A stretch of DNA of 9,588 nucleotides, taken from contig JADGQN010000158.1 of the NCBI GenBank assembly GCA_017881765.1, positions 1-9,588 on the forward strand. The letters run 5' to 3'. This stretch comes from Syntrophobacterales bacterium. GTDB lineage: Bacteria; Desulfobacterota; Syntrophorhabdia; Syntrophorhabdales; WCHB1-27. Positions 6,266 to 9,588 of the stretch are shown here, one piece after another; the stretch's first letter is position 1, and each line of letters starts with the position of its first letter. Below the pieces are notes generated by a model. The model was not told the origin of the DNA. It did not search any database and saw only the letters and a list, made by a program, of their open reading frames with translations. Made by a program: the position numbers and the translations under genes.

Positions 6266-6937
6266 TCATGCTCCTTTTGTTGCCAGGACCTCAAGCAGAG
6301 GCTTTTGCTCGAAGGAACGGACCCGGATTTTGAACACGACGCGCCTGCTCAAGGCCGCGTTTTCTTCCCCCGCAGGACTGGTGACAACCTCTGCACTGCC
6401 TCTGCCGCTGGCGGACAATAAGCGCAGGAAGGAGATCTTCTCTGCCTCCGTGTCGTTCATGTTCAAAACGCCTAAGCTCGTCCGGACGACGGACATCGAC
6501 CTTTTTTGACTGAGATCCCAGTTATGCTGGGCTGTTCCGGATGAGTCGGTATGTCCCTCAACAACAATCGAATTGATTTCTTTCGCGAACCTCTGCGAAC
6601 AGACAATTTTGGACAACTTAGGAATAAAAGCTCTCAGGAAGAGCTCCCCATCGGGTGATATGTCTGCGCGGTCAAGCGGAAACGCCAGAAGATCTTCGGG
6701 TACCAGAATCAAGAGGCCCAGGGGGTCCTTTGGGTCTGACTTGACCTCTATCCCTCCTGATACAAACTCTTTCAGTTCCGTCTGCATCTCGGCCAGGACG
6801 GAATTTCTGGTGGTCTGCCCTTCTTGCTGTGCATTATTGAGAGACGCGCACAGCAGCAAGATAAAGATCACCGCCAGCGACGTCATGAGGTCGGTGAACG
6901 AATTCGACATGCCTGTACCGGTCCCGGGATGCAACAT
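6266..6937 (-). CDS. zorB: ZorB, MotB/OmpA-like subunit of a Zorya motor
   Basis: The 223-residue protein has the stator B-subunit layout. A short cytoplasmic N-terminus leads to one membrane helix beginning NSFTDLMTSLAVIFILLL (about 12-30). D16 is in the place of the proton-carrying aspartate of MotB and ZorB. A linker follows, then an OmpA-like peptidoglycan-binding domain with VEGHTDSSG (126-134), NWDLSQKRSMSV (139-150) and LSRRVVFKI (196-204). Established work on Zorya shows that ZorB anchors the motor to the cell wall while ZorA forms a ring around it, powered by ion flow. The ATG at 6937 follows the zorA stop directly (TAGATG), implying translational coupling. There is no clear ribosome site, and a second in-frame ATG at 6910 (codon 10) would also keep D16. 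All key residues appear intact. Confidence 0.9.
   Translation of the reverse strand: MLHPGTGTGMSNSFTDLMTSLAVIFILLLCASLNNAQQEGQTTRNSVLAEMQTELKEFVSGGIEVKSDPKDPLGLLILVPEDLLAFPLDRADISPDGELFLRAFIPKLSKIVCSQRFAKEINSIVVEGHTDSSGTAQHNWDLSQKRSMSVVRTSLGVLNMNDTEAEKISFLRLLSASGRGSAEVVTSPAGEENAALSRRVVFKIRVRSFEQKPLLEVLATKGA
6271..6274 (-). promoter_or_regulatory. ribosome binding site deciding the zorC start
   Basis: The minus strand reads AAAAGGAG-C-ATG-AGC-ATG. Only the second ATG (6263) has normal spacing; the first, at 6269, is one base from the site and lies within the zorB stop overlap. Confidence 0.65.
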
Positions 6938-8839
6938 CTACGCGGCCGTCCGTGTGACGTGTACTATGCTCGCGACTGCGCTCTGCAGTTCGTCGAGCTG
7001 CTCACCCAACTCATCAATCGAGCCGGAAAGCCGCCCGGTGGCCTGTGAAATGAAATTGTCCGCGGCTGAGGTCAGTTGTATAAAATGCTTCTGGGTTGTG
7101 TCGGAGTAGCCGCCGAGATGCTGGGCGATCTGGGTGAGCAAATCCCCGGCATGGCCTTCGACCCTCTCAAAAACACTCTCGTACTGAACCATTGAGGCCT
7201 GAATCCGGTTCCATACCTCTTGCTGGCTTTGGCTGAAACCCTTCAGAGACTCTATTTGACCTGATGCGGATACTGAAAGCCGTGCAGCCGCCTCCTGGGT
7301 CTCCCTGATCGATTTCGCGATCTGGCTCAAGGAGACGACCCCCATATTCACCTGTGAAGTGAGCTTCTGCAGACCTTCCGTTACCTGGCCGTGCCTGTTG
7401 ATTGACACGGTAAATTCTTTTAACGTATCAGCAAGCAAGGTCCTGAGATCCTCTACCTTGGTGAGTTCGGCAATGTGCCTTTCGAGGAGTTGCGCCAACT
7501 GTTGAGCGCTTCGTGAACTCAGGGAACCGGCCTCGGCGAGAGCCTCTTTCGCGTTCCTGGCTGATCTTTCAGATGCCTGCTCAACCTTAGCCGTCATTCG
7601 TGCAGAGAGATCCGTCACCTTGTCTGATATATCTAACGTGATGGCGGCCAGCGTTCTCTCCATCGAGCCCATAGACTCCCCTGCTTTTTCCTGCAGTTTA
7701 GTCATCAGTTCACCGATCACCTTGGTCAACTGCTCGGCCTGAGCCTGTCGGCTCGCCATCTCATGAGCCGTCGTATTCTTCGCCAGGTTTGTCAGGTCAT
7801 TGAAAATATTCTCATTCAAGACAGATTGGCTGTTCATTAGAGATTCCGTTATCTGCTTGAAGTGCCCCTGAGTGCTGCCGGCAAGTGAGTCATTGAACCG
7901 GGCACCCATCTTCTCCAGAGAAGACTCCAGGGATTGTTCGAGATCTCTCAGCAATATGGCGAGCTGATCAGTGATCGATTCGTGCTTTTGTGCCTCAGCC
8001 TTTCTCAAGAAGTGGTTGAGGTCATCAATGGCCGTCCCCATTCTCTCCAGGGCCGGCGCTACACTGTCGCCGAAGCTTTGTTTAAACGTGGAGGTGAGAT
8101 CAGCGTTGAATGTCCTAAACGCGCTCGACTGTTCCGCAATTTCCTCGTGGAGATCCGACAATATCTGAGCGGGCACCAGTTTGGGCACAAGGCTGCTGAG
8201 AGTCATGGTAAGCGAGTTGATGCCTGCACGGACAGGATGCAATACCCCTTTCTCGGCATAGACGAGTGCGGTGGCGCAGGCGACAGCCACGACCGAAGAC
8301 AGGAACTTTCCGGACAGGCCCTGAACAAGAAGATCCAGCCCCTGGACCCTGTTGCTTGTGAGCTTCACGTCGAGAAGGGCGACAAGGATGGCAAGAAAGG
8401 TTGCAAGGAGACCCACGCCGCTGATAACGGTGGGAGCAGTCCTGTAGCCTTGATTGTCAATCACACGTGTCTCATTGAAAATGCTCCCGATCTCCTCGCT
8501 GATCCAGAATCGCTCTTCCCCGTTTTTGTCCGTTCTTCTGATGATCAAAGAAGAGATGCCTTGCCAGTGAGGCCGGAGCAAGGGCAGACCGTTAAAAATC
8601 TCACCTATTGAATCGTAAAGCCGGCGAGAAATCCCGGTACCCGGCCCTGCAGGATACCTGCTCCGGAGGGAGTTCAGCTTTTTCTCCGCGCTGGAAAAAA
8701 CCCGCCCTCGATCTCTGGACTCTTTGCGAAGTTTCAGATAGATCCAGATGCAGTAAGCGAGCAGAGCAACCGAAACAACCCATGAAAAAACAGGGGCCTT
8801 AAGGCCGAGAATCTCCCACTGGATTTTTAGCAGGAACAC
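6938..8839 (-). CDS. zorA: ZorA, MotA-like channel subunit with long cytoplasmic tail
   Basis: The 633-residue protein has three predicted membrane helices: about 17-35, 137-158 (TVISGVGLLATFLAILVALL) and 176-196 (GKFLSSVVAVACATALVYAE). The last two hold the MotA/TolQ/ExbB-type G-x-G-L-L-x-T-F-L motif and the small-residue helix typical of ZorA. From about 205 to the end runs a long hydrophilic tail; the last proline is at 262, leaving about 370 residues without proline or cysteine, as expected for an extended coiled helical bundle. In type I Zorya the ZorA tail projects into the cytoplasm and carries the signal to effectors. The tail distinguishes it from flagellar MotA. The start is GTG at 8839, with a modest GAGG (8851-8854) eleven bases upstream. 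It is the first gene of the operon and runs directly into zorB. Confidence 0.9.
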   Translation of the reverse strand: MFLLKIQWEILGLKAPVFSWVVSVALLAYCIWIYLKLRKESRDRGRVFSSAEKKLNSLRSRYPAGPGTGISRRLYDSIGEIFNGLPLLRPHWQGISSLIIRRTDKNGEERFWISEEIGSIFNETRVIDNQGYRTAPTVISGVGLLATFLAILVALLDVKLTSNRVQGLDLLVQGLSGKFLSSVVAVACATALVYAEKGVLHPVRAGINSLTMTLSSLVPKLVPAQILSDLHEEIAEQSSAFRTFNADLTSTFKQSFGDSVAPALERMGTAIDDLNHFLRKAEAQKHESITDQLAILLRDLEQSLESSLEKMGARFNDSLAGSTQGHFKQITESLMNSQSVLNENIFNDLTNLAKNTTAHEMASRQAQAEQLTKVIGELMTKLQEKAGESMGSMERTLAAITLDISDKVTDLSARMTAKVEQASERSARNAKEALAEAGSLSSRSAQQLAQLLERHIAELTKVEDLRTLLADTLKEFTVSINRHGQVTEGLQKLTSQVNMGVVSLSQIAKSIRETQEAAARLSVSASGQIESLKGFSQSQQEVWNRIQASMVQYESVFERVEGHAGDLLTQIAQHLGGYSDTTQKHFIQLTSAADNFISQATGRLSGSIDELGEQLDELQSAVASIVHVTRTAA

Positions 8840-8883
8840 GTTTTTGGTATCCTCGTCAAAATGTCATAAGACTGCATGTCTGC

Positions 8884-8904
8884 CCTCCGATTCCGAATCG
8901 GGGG
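8884..8904. promoter_or_regulatory. near-perfect palindrome upstream of zorA
   Basis: CCGATTC-C-GAATCGG (8887-8901) is a perfect 7-bp dyad around one base. With outer CCT and GGG it extends to ten positions per arm with one T/G pair. It lies 45-65 bp before the zorA start, where an operator or a leader hairpin would act. Confidence 0.5.
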
Positions 8905-8905
8905 A

Positions 8906-8921
8906 TGCAAGAAGCGTGCTT
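8906..8921 (-). promoter_or_regulatory. possible -24/-12 element upstream of zorA
   Basis: The minus strand reads AAGCACG-CTTC-TTGCA. It matches TGGCACG-N4-TTGCW except for the first two bases, so one of the key GG pair is missing. Transcription would begin near 8895, inside the palindrome at 8884-8904. No good sigma-70 promoter was found as an alternative. Confidence 0.25.
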
Positions 8922-9001
8922 CTGCCTGTGCCGTGTATCCGGAATGAGCTGCCGAAGATAACTTCAGTGCGGGTGGGTCAAGGAAATAAGGGTTATGGGT
9001 A

Positions 9002-9039
9002 GGATCAGGGATATCGGCAGATTACCGGACCCCTGATCC
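9002..9039. repeat. inverted repeat GGATCAGGG / CCCTGATCC
   Basis: Perfect 9-bp arms (9002-9010 and 9031-9039) enclose 20 bases that contain a further short CGG/CCG pairing. There is no T-run, so it is not an evident intrinsic terminator in either direction. Confidence 0.55.
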
Positions 9040-9051
9040 ATCTCTTCCAGA

Positions 9052-9091
9052 CCGGACAAACTTCCTTTGTAGGAAAATTTTGCCGCCCCGG
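9052..9091. repeat. large imperfect palindrome, copy 2
   Basis: It has the same plan as 3254-3295 (CCGG outside, TTCCT/AGGAA inside around TTGT) and shares the core TCCTTTGyAGGAAA and the following T-run plus CCGCCC. The two copies have the same orientation and bracket the repeat-protein and Zorya-like genes. Confidence 0.55.
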
Positions 9092-9195
9092 CACAGCCGG
9101 CGCGCGACTACGCCACGAAACTCCAACAAAGATGGAAGTCGGAAATGGGAACCAAAAAACAGCCGGCAAGTGGGCGGCGGGGAAAAGGCTCCAAC

Positions 9196-9215
9196 ACCCG
9201 TGCGTGTGCACGGGT
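9196..9215. repeat. perfect stem-loop ACCCGTGC-GTGT-GCACGGGT
   Basis: Perfect 8-bp GC-rich arms surround a 4-base loop, about 105 bp past the stop of the dehydratase-type gene. No T-run follows on the minus strand, so a terminator role is uncertain. Confidence 0.55.
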
Positions 9216-9249
9216 ACCCGGCGAAGGTCCGAGCCGTGGCCGACGCAGG

Positions 9250-9265
9250 CGTACCTTACGGTACG
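9250..9265. repeat. perfect stem-loop CGTACC-TTAC-GGTACG
   Basis: Perfect 6-bp arms surround a 4-base loop, 55 bp past the stop of the dehydratase-type gene and 34 bp from the 9196-9215 stem-loop. Confidence 0.45.
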
Positions 9266-9320
9266 TCGAGGACAGACGCGGCGATGGCCGACAAAGCAGA
9301 TGGACCTTTAACTCGCCGCC

Positions 9321-9588
9321 CTAGCTATGCAGACGGTCCAGGGTTTCGAAATACGCTTCAATACGGGTGCGTATCTGTGTCTCCGAGTAGAACCTCGGAT
9401 CGCCCATATCGCTCTCAAACACGAGCGCGGGCAGGCCTGTCCTCTTCGTGATCACATCCTTCAGCGTGGGCACCGCGAACGAGACGGCCTTGCAGCTCCG
9501 GTTCATGAACATGATCATGCCGTTCATGTCGTACCGTTTGAAAAGGTCCATCGCCATGTCTGCCCTGTCCTCCAGCGTCGAATTCGAA
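9321..9588 (-). CDS. 2-hydroxyacyl-CoA dehydratase / benzoyl-CoA reductase subunit family protein, C-terminal part
   Basis: The frame runs off the right edge (5' end missing) and ends with TAG at 9321-9323; 88 residues are visible. The pattern FMNRSCKAVSF, then TGLPALVFESDMGDPRFYSETQIRTRIEAYFETL, is the C-terminal end of the HgdB/BcrB/BcrC family. Its members bind a [4Fe-4S] cluster and carry out radical dehydration of 2-hydroxyacyl-CoA or ATP-driven reduction of benzoyl-CoA in anaerobes. The C in NRSCK is the usual late cluster-ligand position. Which of these enzymes it is cannot be told from this part, and its activator (HgdC/BadFG type) would lie outside the window. Methionine at 9557 is internal, as the frame is open upstream. 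It supports an anaerobic host. Confidence 0.85.
   Translation of the reverse strand, partial: SNSTLEDRADMAMDLFKRYDMNGMIMFMNRSCKAVSFAVPTLKDVITKRTGLPALVFESDMGDPRFYSETQIRTRIEAYFETLDRLHS

Larger units (their letters stand above)
8922..9320. other. structured intergenic region between the dehydratase gene and zorA
   Basis: About 400 bp hold no credible gene but several inverted repeats, listed separately (9002-9039, 9052-9091, 9196-9215, 9250-9265). Open frames here (9080-9451 plus, 9005-9211 minus) have unnatural composition and no ribosome sites. The stretch may carry the end of the dehydratase transcript, a dispersed repeat, or a small RNA. Confidence 0.4.

Noticed and set aside
7934..8611. 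225-codon + strand frame opposite zorA
   Set aside because: Antisense shadow of the strongly supported zorA coding sequence, with no domain of its own.
6938..8839. zorA tail as a methyl-accepting chemotaxis protein
   Set aside because: The tail lacks the conserved chemoreceptor hairpin tip that I would expect. The MotA-like membrane part and the adjacent zorB explain the gene better.

Overview
The window looks like chromosome of an anaerobic deltaproteobacterium (Desulfobacterota), possibly close to the Syntrophobacterales or Syntrophorhabdus. This is an inference. It rests on a 2-hydroxyacyl-CoA dehydratase/benzoyl-CoA reductase-type gene at the right edge, a flavoredoxin-type flavin reductase, strong AGGAGG ribosome sites, moderate G+C and at least one good sigma-54 (-24/-12) promoter. 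Only the small zinc-ribbon gene at 1146-1391 is convincingly on the + strand; all other supported genes are on the - strand.

Left part (1-3106): a secreted beta-helix protein ends at a stop codon just inside the window. Its promoter carries a perfect 8-bp dyad. An almost gene-free 670 bp follows, then the zinc-ribbon gene behind a sigma-54-like promoter, then two ordinary metabolic genes: a PhzF-family isomerase and a flavoredoxin-like flavin reductase.

Middle part (3254-5030): two paralogous low-complexity proteins of 234 and 237 aa. Each is built from 29-residue helical repeats (D-L-x-x-[IV]-G-x-A-L-x-S-x-D-L-x-x-A-Q-x-A-F-x-x-L-x-Q-D-hydrophobic) and carries a run of exactly eight histidines between two repeats. 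They share leader, ribosome site and N-terminus, so they arose by gene duplication.

Right part (5259-8839): a three-gene operon, zorA-zorB-zorC-like, with junctions that touch or nearly touch. It encodes a MotA-like membrane protein with a long proline-free cytoplasmic tail, a MotB/OmpA-like partner with the motor aspartate and a peptidoglycan-binding domain, and a short EH-signature protein. This is the motor module of the Zorya anti-phage system. No helicase/nuclease effector (ZorD, ZorE or the type III ZorF/ZorG) is visible. The space downstream is instead taken by the two His-run repeat proteins. The layout is therefore either a decayed type I Zorya or a reduced variant, and it is the most interesting part of the window.

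Two related, about 40-nt imperfect palindromes (3254-3295 and 9052-9091) bracket the block of repeat-protein genes plus Zorya-like operon. The 480 bp upstream of zorA hold several further stem-loops and no credible gene. The window ends inside a 2-hydroxyacyl-CoA dehydratase-type gene.
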